The position numbers and the translations under genes were made by a program. Under the pieces are notes generated by a model. It searched no databases. It saw only the letters and a program-made list of their open reading frames with translations, and was not told where the DNA came from. From Chryseolinea soli (GTDB taxonomy: Bacteria > Bacteroidota > Bacteroidia > Cytophagales > Cyclobacteriaceae), in NCBI RefSeq assembly GCF_003589925.1, contig NZ_CP032382.1, positions 7,378,001 to 7,442,000 of the forward strand: a stretch of 64,000 nt of DNA, given 5' to 3'. Every line of letters begins with the position of its first letter. Position 1 is the first letter of the stretch. Shown piece after piece: positions 46,526-54,785 of this stretch.

Positions 46526-46981
46526 TTATTTAGTATTGAGTCTATCGGTTGTCTCGTTCATGATCTCAATGGCTTTTAAAAAATAGGTTTCAATGACCTT
46601 GATTTCCTTGTCCGAAAATGAAGCGAGGAGTTTCTCTGACTTACTCCGGTATTCTTTATACAGCGGCACGAAAAGCGTCATGATCTTTTCAGTGTTGGGT
46701 TCAATGATCACCTTCCGCCGGTCGTCCTCGGCAAATCGCCTTTTCACGAGCTTCTTCTTTTCAAACCGGTCGATCAAACCGGTAACGGCTCCTGTAGTTA
46801 GTCCTGTTAAACTGGAAAGTTCGCCGGCGGTCATTTGGCCCTTTTCCATTAAAAATCCCAGGTATTTATGGTCTGTCCCGGAAAGCCCTGCCTTTCGGGC
46901 GACGGCTTCGTGCATCTGGATGGAGGTGTAGGCGTGTTGCTGGTTCAATTTTCGTACGCGTTTGATGGTCTCGGTGTCCAT
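46526..46981 (-). CDS. MarR-family regulator of the rifampin phosphotransferase-like gene
   Basis: A 151-residue winged-helix protein: DHKYLGFLMEKGQMTAGELSSLTGLTTGAVTGLIDRFEKKKLVKRRFAEDDRRKVIIEP is the MarR helix-turn-helix and wing. It is the first gene of a two-gene operon with the PEP-utilising enzyme at 43822. The promoter region just upstream holds repeated TATCTTAGTAA and an ATTATCTT/AAGATAAT palindrome. It is probably an autorepressor relieved by a small-molecule ligand, perhaps the antibiotic. Confidence 0.92.
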   Translation of the reverse strand: MDTETIKRVRKLNQQHAYTSIQMHEAVARKAGLSGTDHKYLGFLMEKGQMTAGELSSLTGLTTGAVTGLIDRFEKKKLVKRRFAEDDRRKVIIEPNTEKIMTLFVPLYKEYRSKSEKLLASFSDKEIKVIETYFLKAIEIMNETTDRLNTK

Positions 46982-46987
46982 AATTAT

Positions 46988-47024
46988 ATCTTAGTAAGTA
47001 ATTATCTTAGTAACAAAGATAATA
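46988..47024. promoter_or_regulatory. MarR-type operator upstream of the rph operon
   Basis: TATCTTAGTAA occurs twice in direct orientation (46988-46998, 47004-47014). A perfect 8-bp inverted repeat, ATTATCTT (47002-47009) and AAGATAAT (47017-47024), overlaps the second copy. It lies 7-43 bp before the MarR start codon. Confidence 0.65.
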
Positions 47025-47137
47025 TGAATTTTAACTCTGATCCAAATAATTTGTGCAGATTTTGAGGACGTGTTGCTGAAAACAATCCCTAAATCAGATG
47101 AAATCGGGAGGTGTGCCTATTCCAAAACGTTTGTATA

Positions 47138-47167
47138 TTGGATCATTCTGGTTGTTCCTTAGCTTTG
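47138..47167 (+). promoter_or_regulatory. consensus Bacteroidota promoter of the CPBP protease gene
   Basis: TTG (47138-47140), a 19-nt spacer and TAGCTTTG (47160-47167) match the TTG-N19-TAnnTTTG consensus exactly. The start codon is 25 bp downstream. Confidence 0.75.
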
Positions 47168-47191
47168 TTAACCTTCAATAATTAGCACTGG

Positions 47192-48061
47192 ATGGCTATC
47201 CTCACTCCCCAATCAAAAACCAACCCCTTCCTTCGGCAATCTGAATTTCATCTCAGCCCGTCCTCGGTATGGTTCTTCATTTTTTTAGGCGTAGCGGCGT
47301 GGCTTTTGAATGTTGGGACGCAGATGGTCTTCCCATCCCAAAATTTGTTACCCTATATTATCCGTACAACCGTGTTAGCACTTACCGTTGTGCTGACTAC
47401 CGTTGGAAGCATTCGTCTTCTGAAACAAAATCACCTCCCTGCTGAGGCTTTGGGATTAGGCATTTCGGTAAGGTCATTGCTTAATTTTTTGTTAGGCGCT
47501 TGTATCAGCGTCATTTTCCTGCTACTCATAGGGACCGTGTTATACCTTTTTGTTCCATTTCATTTCACCGCCGGGGCGCTGAGTGGTATACAGGTCATTA
47601 AAGAATGCTATTCTTATTTCTGGGGAAATTTTTTAGAAGAACTGATATTTCGTGGCTTTCTTTTGATCGTGCTCAGCAACCTCATCGGGTGGCGTAGGGC
47701 CGTATGGGTGATGGCGCTACCCTTCGCGTTATTTCATCTTCCCGGGATTGGATTCGGTATGGAAGCTCTAAAAATGATGGTCACCAGTTCCGTCGGTGGA
47801 CTGCTATTTAGTTATGCCTTTACTGCAACCAGCTCATTGTGGACAGCCATCGGTGCGCATGTTATGGGTAATATTTTATTACATACCCTTACGGGATTGG
47901 ATGGGGCCGGTAGAGCGATGTTTCAGCCTTCTTTCGAGGATAAGTTTCCGGTGGGGTATGATGCAAACTTCCTGACATTTACAATAGCGGGGGCAATCGT
48001 AGCGTATCCTCTCTTTGTGCTTGCCAAAAAAAGATTGGAAGGTAGCACGGGGTCGGTATGA
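47192..48061 (+). CDS. CPBP-family intramembrane glutamic endopeptidase
   Basis: A 289-residue polytopic membrane protein with about eight helices. The CPBP/Abi catalytic motifs are EELIFRG (EExxxR), FALFHL (FxxxH) and HVMGN (HxxxN), in order in the second half. Members process prenylated or other membrane proteins or act in bacteriocin self-immunity. It has its own promoter and a hairpin terminator, so it is monocistronic. The role here is unknown. Confidence 0.93.
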   Translation: MAILTPQSKTNPFLRQSEFHLSPSSVWFFIFLGVAAWLLNVGTQMVFPSQNLLPYIIRTTVLALTVVLTTVGSIRLLKQNHLPAEALGLGISVRSLLNFLLGACISVIFLLLIGTVLYLFVPFHFTAGALSGIQVIKECYSYFWGNFLEELIFRGFLLIVLSNLIGWRRAVWVMALPFALFHLPGIGFGMEALKMMVTSSVGGLLFSYAFTATSSLWTAIGAHVMGNILLHTLTGLDGAGRAMFQPSFEDKFPVGYDANFLTFTIAGAIVAYPLFVLAKKRLEGSTGSV

Positions 48062-48071
48062 TGACAAGCAA

Positions 48072-48100
48072 AAGAGGCTGCCTCTTTGAGACAGCCTCTT
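48072..48100. terminator. rho-independent terminator between convergent genes
   Basis: A 9-bp stem AAGAGGCTG/CAGCCTCTT with an 11-nt loop, between the stops at 48061 and 48136. U-tracts are weak on both sides. Confidence 0.7.
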
Positions 48101-48135
48101 CATTCATCCGCCAGGCGAGTGATCTTCTCTGATCG

Positions 48136-49200
48136 CTATTGATTCTTCAGAAAACCTGTATTCGCTTTGCCGTCAACATAGCACGAGTTGATGGCATCGA
48201 GCACGGTGGTCATTTGGGACGCGGTGTAACTCGAAGCACAACCTCCAAGTACTTTCTCCGCTTCAGCTAAGACTTGTGCTACGGTCCAGCCCTTAAAATC
48301 ACCGGACGTGACGACCGAATTAGCGAGCTTCGTTGACGAGGCGCCGAAGTCTTCGTCCCATGCATCGAAGGTGACGGAGAGTTTGAGGGCAACGACATGC
48401 ATGGCCAGCGTATTCTTCGGATTGTTGCTATCCTTTGGTTTTTCCGTCGGGTTCAAATAGCTCTTGGTCAATACCGACGGTGTACCGCCTGAAGGCAAAC
48501 CGTCGGTAATGGCCTGCGCAGACGTAAACGTTATGGTATAGTTACAGCCCACCACCAATCCTGCGGGGAACGCAGCGCCAAAATTCTTGTGTAAATACGT
48601 TCCCGGGTTGTTACCATTCGGCGGGGCGCCCCAGCCACCCGGAGTTTGGGTGCGCAGGTTCTTGTCGTCGGGTTCACTACAGGAGCAATACTCCTTATTC
48701 AATGTTGTGGTGAGCAACTCGAGTTGACTCGTACTGGGATTGTATCGGGAAACCGTGACGATCTCATCGATACATCCGCATTCCGGCAGATCCTTTAAAG
48801 GTATGACCAGTGTGAACTCGCGCACCTCAGGGCTCTGTGGAAAGGATTCGAAGTACGGGTAATCGGAAAAGGGTGGTATGCTATTGCAATCCCCGGCAAA
48901 CACTCTGAAATCATATAGAAACCATTCCATTCCCGTGAGGTCGTAATGCAGGGTAATGTTTGTTTGATCGACCGTTATCTCAACGGACCCGACCACCAGG
49001 TCATTCGCCAGTAGCGGAAGGATATGGGTTTCTCCACAATTAATGCCGGTTTCGGTTGTCCTTGCATTGGCGCCGTTGAACTTGTGAAGAATGATGGTTT
49101 CTTTGGACTTTGAGGTGTCCTTGAAAAGATCGCCATTTTGGTTTTCCTGGCATCCCAGCGCGAGAAAAACCATTGAAAAAAGCCAACTAAGTCTTTTCAT
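48136..49200 (-). CDS. hypothetical lipoprotein
   Basis: A 354-residue lipoprotein with lipobox LALGC (Cys at about 17) followed by a Gln/Asn-rich linker. The first half contains Cys-rich beta segments (GINCGETHILPLL, LPECGCIDEIVTV, KEYCSCSEPDD). The second half holds a DAWDEDFGASSTKLANSV segment and a C-terminal LDAINSCYVDGK end. It looks like an exported, disulfide-containing beta protein. No catalytic motif or family is recognised. It has an isolated promoter region upstream and a terminator downstream. Confidence 0.75.
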   Translation of the reverse strand: MKRLSWLFSMVFLALGCQENQNGDLFKDTSKSKETIILHKFNGANARTTETGINCGETHILPLLANDLVVGSVEITVDQTNITLHYDLTGMEWFLYDFRVFAGDCNSIPPFSDYPYFESFPQSPEVREFTLVIPLKDLPECGCIDEIVTVSRYNPSTSQLELLTTTLNKEYCSCSEPDDKNLRTQTPGGWGAPPNGNNPGTYLHKNFGAAFPAGLVVGCNYTITFTSAQAITDGLPSGGTPSVLTKSYLNPTEKPKDSNNPKNTLAMHVVALKLSVTFDAWDEDFGASSTKLANSVVTSGDFKGWTVAQVLAEAEKVLGGCASSYTASQMTTVLDAINSCYVDGKANTGFLKNQ

Positions 49201-49413
49201 GATTTTTGCAGTTTAGGTTTAGGTCTCTATATAATTTACGCATAAAAATGCCGTGAAATTGACCGGTTTGACTTTCGACCTTGCGAATTATAATCAATCG
49301 TCCACAACCGATTGAATTTTGATTTTATGCGCTTTTATTGCCCGGAACAGGCGTGCGCATAACAATGATTTTCTGTTTTTTTTGAAAAATGCAGCAACCG
49401 CATTTATGGACGT

Positions 49414-49686
49414 ATGTTTACACTCATTTCGACCCTTCAGGGTGAAATTAATCACGCCTTATATTATGGCCGTGATAAAGAGGTGTATCGCTGTAACCAC
49501 GTCAACATTTTTGACATCCCTGGATATTCTTTCATGGAGAACATCCTATTCCCGCGCAAAGGGAAGTTTATCCGATTGAACTCCTCTGGAGGGAGACTCC
49601 ATACACCTGTGGCATCTGAAATGGATTGCATTGACATAAATTTCCTTCCAGTCATTACCAGCCTTACCCGTGCGTGTAAAAATTAG
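49414..49686 (+). CDS. hypothetical small protein
   Basis: A 90-residue predicted protein in the otherwise gene-free 49201-49808 stretch. FTLISTLQGEINHALYYGRDKEVYRCNHVNIFDIPGYSFMENILFPRKGKFIRLNS reads as alternating strands with a positively charged loop. It loosely resembles the small protein at 37310 in length and strand pattern. I cannot assign a family. The remaining 49201-49413 and 49687-49808 parts hold only promoters by inference. Confidence 0.42.
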   Translation: MFTLISTLQGEINHALYYGRDKEVYRCNHVNIFDIPGYSFMENILFPRKGKFIRLNSSGGRLHTPVASEMDCIDINFLPVITSLTRACKN

Positions 49687-49808
49687 AGACAAATCGTTGA
49701 ATCCCGACGAATACCGACTCGCTTAAAGCATAAATAAATTACTTTTATATTCATCCCAATCGACTGCTTAAAGTATTCGTAGTGGGCTTATAAACTCAAA
49801 ATAAGATT

Positions 49809-51497
49809 ATGAAATCATTATCAAGATTTGTTCTGTTGACGCTTGCCGTTCTCTCTGCGGCGTGCACCAAATCAAAAATTCAAAATCTGGTACCCGATAA
49901 GGACAACGGGGGCATTACTCTACCCGAGAAGTTCGGCGCCGTGGTGGTGGTCGATACCCTTGGACGGGGAAGGCATATGGCCATTGCTTCCAATGGAGAC
50001 ATCTACCTGCATCTTAGCAAGCTTGCCCTGGATGGAAAGGGAATTATTGCCTTGCGCGATACCTCCGGCGATGGACGCGCGGATGTCATGAAGGGATATT
50101 CCAACGTTACCGGCACCGGCATTGAACTGCACAACGGCTACCTGTATTATGCAGATGAAACCCATGTCTTTCGAAGCAAGATGACCGAGGGAGAATTGTT
50201 GCCCACCGAAGCGCTCGACACGCTGGTAACCATGGTGGACGGCGTAGGGCACATGGCAAAGACCTTTACATTCGATGATAAAGGTGGTATGTATGTGAAC
50301 ATCGGCTCCACCAGCAATTGCTGCGAAATAAATTTGCGCATGCCCCACACCGCGGGCGACGATCCGTGTAAGGAACTGGAAACCCGGGCCGGCATCTGGA
50401 AATTTGATGACAATACCCTTGGCCAAAAACAAGACCTTAAATTCCGTTACGCGACGGGAATCCGAAACGCGGTTGCGCTCACCTGGAATGCCAGTGCTGG
50501 CCGACTGTTTGCCCTTCAGCACGGAAGAGATGATCTCCATCGCTACTGGCCGGAATTTTATACCGAAGATCAAAACGTGGAACTCCCTTCGGAGATATTC
50601 TTCGACCTCGAACAAGGCGACGACATGGGTTGGCCTTATTGCTATTACGATCACATCCAGGGCAAGAAATTCCTGAACCCGGAATATGGCGGCGATGGCG
50701 TGAAGAGCGACCGCTGTGAAAAAGCCAAAGCACCGTTGCTCGGCTTCCCGGGACACTGGGCTCCCAACGATGTGTTGTTCTATAAAGGCGATCTCTTCCC
50801 CGAAAAATACAAGCAAGGAGCTTTCATTGCTTTTCACGGAAGCTGGAACCGGCTGGGTCACGAGCAGCAAGGTTTTAAAGTGGTCTTCGTTCCCATGAAA
50901 GACGGAAAACCGTCGGGCCAATACGAAGTCTTTGCGGATGGATTCATTGGACCACAGCCCATCACCAATCCCGGCAACGCGTTCTTTCGTCCCTGCGGCT
51001 TGGCCGAAGGTTCCGACGGGTCGCTCTACATTTCCGACTCACAGCATGGACGCATCTGGCGCATTGTGTATTACAAGGATGGCATTGAGAAAACAGCCGA
51101 TCGCGTGCTGTTCAAACCCGAAGTGCAGAAAGAGGAAGAAGCCGTCCCCAACGAAATGGTCGCCGGACAAACCGTCTACAACACGTATTGTGCGCCTTGT
51201 CACCAACGCGATGGCAAAGGAGCACCGGGCATGAATCCGCCCCTAGCCGGCGTTAACCTCGTGACCGGAAACAAAACGGCTTTGATCAATATTATCTTGA
51301 ACGGCTATGACAAGAAAGACAAGATCAACGGCGAAACTTATCAGAATGTTATGCCGCCGCACAGTTGGCTGACCGATCAGCAGATCGCGGATGTGCTGAC
51401 CTACATTCGAAAATCGTTTGGCAACAAAGCCGATGAAGTTAAAGTGGACGAAGTAACAAAGACCCGGGCCGCAGCGGGAAAAGCGGGAGCCAAGTAA
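49809..51497 (+). CDS. PQQ-dependent sugar dehydrogenase-like lipoprotein fused to cytochrome c
   Basis: A 562-residue lipoprotein (lipobox SAAC) with a six-bladed beta-propeller of the soluble glucose/sorbosone dehydrogenase type (about 35-430: TFDDKGGMYVNIGSTSNCCEINL, FRYATGIRNAVALTWN, AFIAFHGSWNR, ISDSQHGRIWRIVY). A class I cytochrome c domain (about 445-545) follows, with the haem motif CAPCH at 461-465 and the axial Met in QNVMPPHSWLTD. The fusion lets electrons pass from the sugar via PQQ to haem c on the same chain. PQQ synthesis genes are not in the window. It is monocistronic and followed by a small GGCT-like gene. Confidence 0.92.
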   Translation: MKSLSRFVLLTLAVLSAACTKSKIQNLVPDKDNGGITLPEKFGAVVVVDTLGRGRHMAIASNGDIYLHLSKLALDGKGIIALRDTSGDGRADVMKGYSNVTGTGIELHNGYLYYADETHVFRSKMTEGELLPTEALDTLVTMVDGVGHMAKTFTFDDKGGMYVNIGSTSNCCEINLRMPHTAGDDPCKELETRAGIWKFDDNTLGQKQDLKFRYATGIRNAVALTWNASAGRLFALQHGRDDLHRYWPEFYTEDQNVELPSEIFFDLEQGDDMGWPYCYYDHIQGKKFLNPEYGGDGVKSDRCEKAKAPLLGFPGHWAPNDVLFYKGDLFPEKYKQGAFIAFHGSWNRLGHEQQGFKVVFVPMKDGKPSGQYEVFADGFIGPQPITNPGNAFFRPCGLAEGSDGSLYISDSQHGRIWRIVYYKDGIEKTADRVLFKPEVQKEEEAVPNEMVAGQTVYNTYCAPCHQRDGKGAPGMNPPLAGVNLVTGNKTALINIILNGYDKKDKINGETYQNVMPPHSWLTDQQIADVLTYIRKSFGNKADEVKVDEVTKTRAAAGKAGAK

Positions 51498-51542
51498 CTT
51501 GAAGACAGCGAAATATTCTGGCAACTTCTTACTCGCGATAGC

Positions 51543-51878
51543 ATGACGGAAAACTTGTTCTCCTACGGCACCTTGCAACTGGAATCTGTTCAGCTGAGCA
51601 CTTTTCATCGCTTATTGCAGGGCCGCAAGGATGCCATCATCGGCTATTCACTTTCCTATATCGAAATTGTCGACGAGGAAGTGCTTGCTAAAAGCGGGCT
51701 AACGCATCATCCCATTTTATATCATAGTGGAAAAGCAGAGGACGAAGTAGAAGGAATGGTCTTTAGCGTTACGAAGGAAGAGCTTCTACAGGCAGACGAA
51801 TATGAAGTCGATGATTACAAAAGAGTAGCCGTTCCGCTTAAGTCGGGAGGTTTGACTTGGGTGTATGTGGCTGTCTGA
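51543..51878 (+). CDS. gamma-glutamylcyclotransferase-like (AIG2/GGCT) protein
   Basis: A 111-residue protein with the GGCT opening ENLFSYGTLQLESVQLSTF (YGTL) and the acidic pocket region in VEGMVFSVTKEELLQADEYEVDDYKRVAVPL, where the catalytic Glu of the family lies (DEYE). Members cyclise gamma-glutamyl amides to 5-oxoproline. It lies 45 bp after the dehydrogenase/cytochrome gene on the same strand and may be co-transcribed. Confidence 0.87.
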   Translation: MTENLFSYGTLQLESVQLSTFHRLLQGRKDAIIGYSLSYIEIVDEEVLAKSGLTHHPILYHSGKAEDEVEGMVFSVTKEELLQADEYEVDDYKRVAVPLKSGGLTWVYVAV

Positions 51879-52014
51879 CCGATCGCAAAATCGGGATTAA
51901 AAGATCATTGCGAGAACTGCTTGTGTTTACCTAAATTTGGTTGGGCCGCAACGGTCACCTGTCAGATGCATCGTCTGCTAGCGACCGTTGCACGCCCCGA
52001 ACCAAAGCTCCACC

Positions 52015-53268
52015 ATGCTAAAAACACTCCCCTACCGGTATCGCGTACTCATCTTACTCTTCTTTCTGATCCTCATCACCTATCTCGATCGCGTCTGCAT
52101 TTCGCTGGTGGGTGTCCGCATAAAATCGGAGTTCAATTTAAGCAACGAAGAATTCGGTTGGGTGCTGGCTGCGTTTTCACTGGCCTATGCGTTGTTTGAA
52201 ATTCCTTCCGGCATATTGGGCGACCGCATCGGGCAGCGCGCGGTGTTGATGCGCATTGTCATCTGGTGGTCGATATTCACCGTACTCACGGGAGCTACTT
52301 CAGGGTTAGTGTCGCTGATTGCTGTTCGGTTTCTGTTTGGCGCGGGCGAGGCCGGGGCGTTTCCAACCAGTTCGGGAGTAGTGTCGCGGTGGTTTCCCGT
52401 GAATGAAACCGGACGAAGTTTATCCGCCTTGTTTGTCGGACAAAATGCGGGTGCGGCGCTGGCTCCCCTCATCGTCATTCCCATAGCTGCGGCGTTTGGA
52501 TGGCGCGCGAGTTTCATGATCAGTGGCATCATCGGCTTGCTTTGGGTGGCGGTGTGCTTCGCCTGGTTCAGGAACAATCCCTCGGAGATGAAAGGCATTT
52601 CCGAAGCAGAGCAAAAGCTCATTGAAGACAACCGGCGTTTTGTGACAGAGCGGCCGGTGTTCCCCTGGAAAAAAGCACTCACCAACCGAAGCCTGCTGGC
52701 ACTGATCGGCGCGTTCTTTTGTTCGCAGTGGGGCCTGTATTTTTTTATCGCCTGGATGCCCGTGTACTTGCAAGAGGGACGGCACTTTCAGGAAAGTGAA
52801 ATGAAAATGATCACCTTCTATACATTTATTTTCGGGATCGTCGGCGCGCTATCCGCCGGTTTTCTCAGCGACTGGTGGGTGAAACGCAAGGGCTTGCTTT
52901 GGGGCCGGAGGGTCATTGGGGTGCTGGCGTTGAGCCTGATGGCCATTTCTTTTTTAGCGGCCGCGCTCACGCCGAACAATGTGTTGGTAGTGATCTGCCT
53001 CTATAGCGGACTACTCTTTTATCCTTTCAACGTCATCGCCTCTTTTGCGACGTGTGTCGACATTGGGGGCGACCGCGTGGGCACCGTGGTGGGAATGATG
53101 AATTTCTTTGGACAGACGGGAGCATTTTTCCTGGTCATCCTTTTTGGAAAGATCGTCGATGTTACGCACAGCTTTAATGCGCCACTGTTTGTGTTGGCAG
53201 GCGTGTTGTTTGTGGGAAGTATGTTGTGGTTATGGGTGAATCCGTTTAAATCTATCAAGGCAAGCTGA
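52015..53268 (+). CDS. MFS transporter, anion:cation symporter (ACS)-type
   Basis: A 417-residue transporter with 12 helices. LILITYLDRVCISLVGVRIKSEFNLSNEEFGWVLAAFSLAYALFEIPSGILGDRIGQR (helices 1-2 and motif A) is typical of ACS-family carriers of hexuronate, galactonate, phthalate and similar acids. RFLFGAGEAGAFPTSSGVVSRWFP follows in helix 4. The ATG at 52015 is used rather than a TTG nine codons upstream. It lies just before a (TAG)19 microsatellite. The substrate is not predictable beyond an organic anion. Confidence 0.92.
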   Translation: MLKTLPYRYRVLILLFFLILITYLDRVCISLVGVRIKSEFNLSNEEFGWVLAAFSLAYALFEIPSGILGDRIGQRAVLMRIVIWWSIFTVLTGATSGLVSLIAVRFLFGAGEAGAFPTSSGVVSRWFPVNETGRSLSALFVGQNAGAALAPLIVIPIAAAFGWRASFMISGIIGLLWVAVCFAWFRNNPSEMKGISEAEQKLIEDNRRFVTERPVFPWKKALTNRSLLALIGAFFCSQWGLYFFIAWMPVYLQEGRHFQESEMKMITFYTFIFGIVGALSAGFLSDWWVKRKGLLWGRRVIGVLALSLMAISFLAAALTPNNVLVVICLYSGLLFYPFNVIASFATCVDIGGDRVGTVVGMMNFFGQTGAFFLVILFGKIVDVTHSFNAPLFVLAGVLFVGSMLWLWVNPFKSIKAS

Positions 53269-53289
53269 GTTCAGGAGCCAGTGGTAGTG

Positions 53290-53347
<58 letters not shown>

Positions 53348-53387
53348 ATAAAATATTATATCTTCACCAGGACAATACCAATTCGGA

Positions 53388-53798
53388 ATGACCAGGATTT
53401 ATTTTACGTTGATAACCCTATCTATACTGAACAGTTGTGCCGGACAAGGACCGGTATTAGAGAAACACGAATCACCTTCCGGTCGATACACACTTGAGAT
53501 AATGCTGGGCGACAAGGCTAATCCGAGGGATAAGTATGGGTTGATGTTTCGATTGATTGATAAGGAGAAAAAACAGTTGGACTACATAAGAACCGGTTCT
53601 TCGGATGTAATGAAATGGGCTGTCACCTGGTATAATGATACAACCATTGTCCTTGATAGCCACGACATCGGGTCCTACGGATGGACCGTGAACGAAAAGG
53701 GAAAACTCATTTCAGTCACCAGTGTTGAAAGGCCCATGGAAGACGCGGCCGTCGAAGCCTTTAAGAAAAAGTACGGGAAACATGGCCTACAACATTGA
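53388..53798 (+). CDS. hypothetical small lipoprotein
   Basis: A 136-residue lipoprotein with lipobox ILNSC (Cys at about 17). The body, ESPSGRYTLEIMLGDKANPRDKYGLMFRLIDKEKKQLDYIRTGSSDVMKWAVTWYNDTTIVLDSHDIGSYGW, is predicted mostly beta, with a C-terminal amphipathic helix (EDAAVEAFKKKYGKH). I recognise no family. Its promoter region contains a 57-bp TAG microsatellite, so its expression may vary by repeat number. No convincing terminator follows it directly. Confidence 0.75.
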   Translation: MTRIYFTLITLSILNSCAGQGPVLEKHESPSGRYTLEIMLGDKANPRDKYGLMFRLIDKEKKQLDYIRTGSSDVMKWAVTWYNDTTIVLDSHDIGSYGWTVNEKGKLISVTSVERPMEDAAVEAFKKKYGKHGLQH

Positions 53799-53908
53799 CC
53801 GCGCATTTGGCGCATTCGAACGGCTCCTACCCTATTGACCGTGTTAATGAACTGATTTTTTGACTCAGGGGCTCGCAGGCAAATAGGTCATGCCTGCAGA
53901 GGCCAGAT

Positions 53909-54322
53909 TTAATCAATTTCTCCCAGTCTAACCCAATTAAACGAATCGGACATTCTTTGATCATTGATGAAATCCATCACTATCGCCCAAGCCTCTTCAC
54001 GCGTACGATAGCATATCGTAGGTATGCGCATAGCTTCCGTTCCAACAACGTGCTCAACATATCGATCATCCTTTAAAGGGGTGCCTTTGTGGAGCGGGAC
54101 AAATTCGATGTCGTAGTAAATAAAAAAACCGTAGGGTTCGTCAAAAAAGAAAATGAGCCACAATTCACGCTTATCTTTTTTGGTTACAAGCGCAGAATCT
54201 CCGGTTGATTCGCTGGACCAATAATCCGCCGTGTATTCAAAAATTACTTTTTTAAGAAATTCTAAACTTGGATTTGGGATTTCCTCACCCAATGGTGAAT
54301 TGTATTGCATTTGATTTTCCAT
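53909..54322 (-). CDS. hypothetical protein (possible immunity-type)
   Basis: A 137-residue acidic cytoplasmic protein: LEFLKKVIFEYTADYWSSESTGDSALVTKKDKRELWLIFFFDEPYGFFIYYDIEFVPLHKG and an AIVMDFINDQRMSDSFNW end. The aromatic strand pattern and size resemble small immunity proteins, but no toxin gene is adjacent and I do not recognise a family. A GCAGGC/GCCTGC hairpin lies downstream (53875-53897). A plus-strand terminator at 54410 would end transcripts antisense to it. Confidence 0.65.
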   Translation of the reverse strand: MENQMQYNSPLGEEIPNPSLEFLKKVIFEYTADYWSSESTGDSALVTKKDKRELWLIFFFDEPYGFFIYYDIEFVPLHKGTPLKDDRYVEHVVGTEAMRIPTICYRTREEAWAIVMDFINDQRMSDSFNWVRLGEID

Positions 54323-54785
54323 ACACGCTTTATTCGATAGCCTTCATTGCCAACTTCAAAGTTACCTCATTCTTATCTTCACATGGCGAGTTTTTTTTAG
54401 TTCTTGAATACCCCCGATACCGGGGGTTATTTTTTTCATTTATAACAATTTGATAACAACGATTCGCGATCCACCGACACAGGTCGTTGTTAAATTTGGT
54501 TATACCAAAAACGTTATGATAATGCTAACAACATCTTTTCAAAATTTCTCTCTGTCGCCGCCCGACTGCTCGCCACCACCGCCACCTCACTCGCGTATTG
54601 CTGTTCACATTCGTAACAAAATCTGCGAAAGCACACCACAAGATTGCCGCTGCTGCACACCTGTGTAGTTCATTCCGTTCACTCCGCTTTTTCCTCTGAT
54701 GCCGCCCTGATGCAACGTAGCACTTTGCGCATGGAGGCAAAAACACGTTTCGTTTATTCTAAAATGTAAACCAAAAAAGTTATCT
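54323..54785. other. intergenic region with plus-strand terminator but no gene
   Basis: About 460 bp between the start of the hypothetical minus-strand gene and the T9SS protein. It holds the plus-strand hairpin at 54410-54437 and otherwise only promoter-like A/T-rich stretches. Short open frames here are rich in repeated Pro or Ser codons and lack a plausible start context. Confidence 0.5.
54410..54437 (+). terminator. plus-strand rho-independent terminator without an obvious upstream gene
   Basis: A 7-bp GC stem ACCCCCG/CGGGGGT (54410-54416, 54421-54427) with a 4-nt loop, followed by TTATTTTTTT. The nearest plus-strand gene ends 610 bp upstream. Confidence 0.7.
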
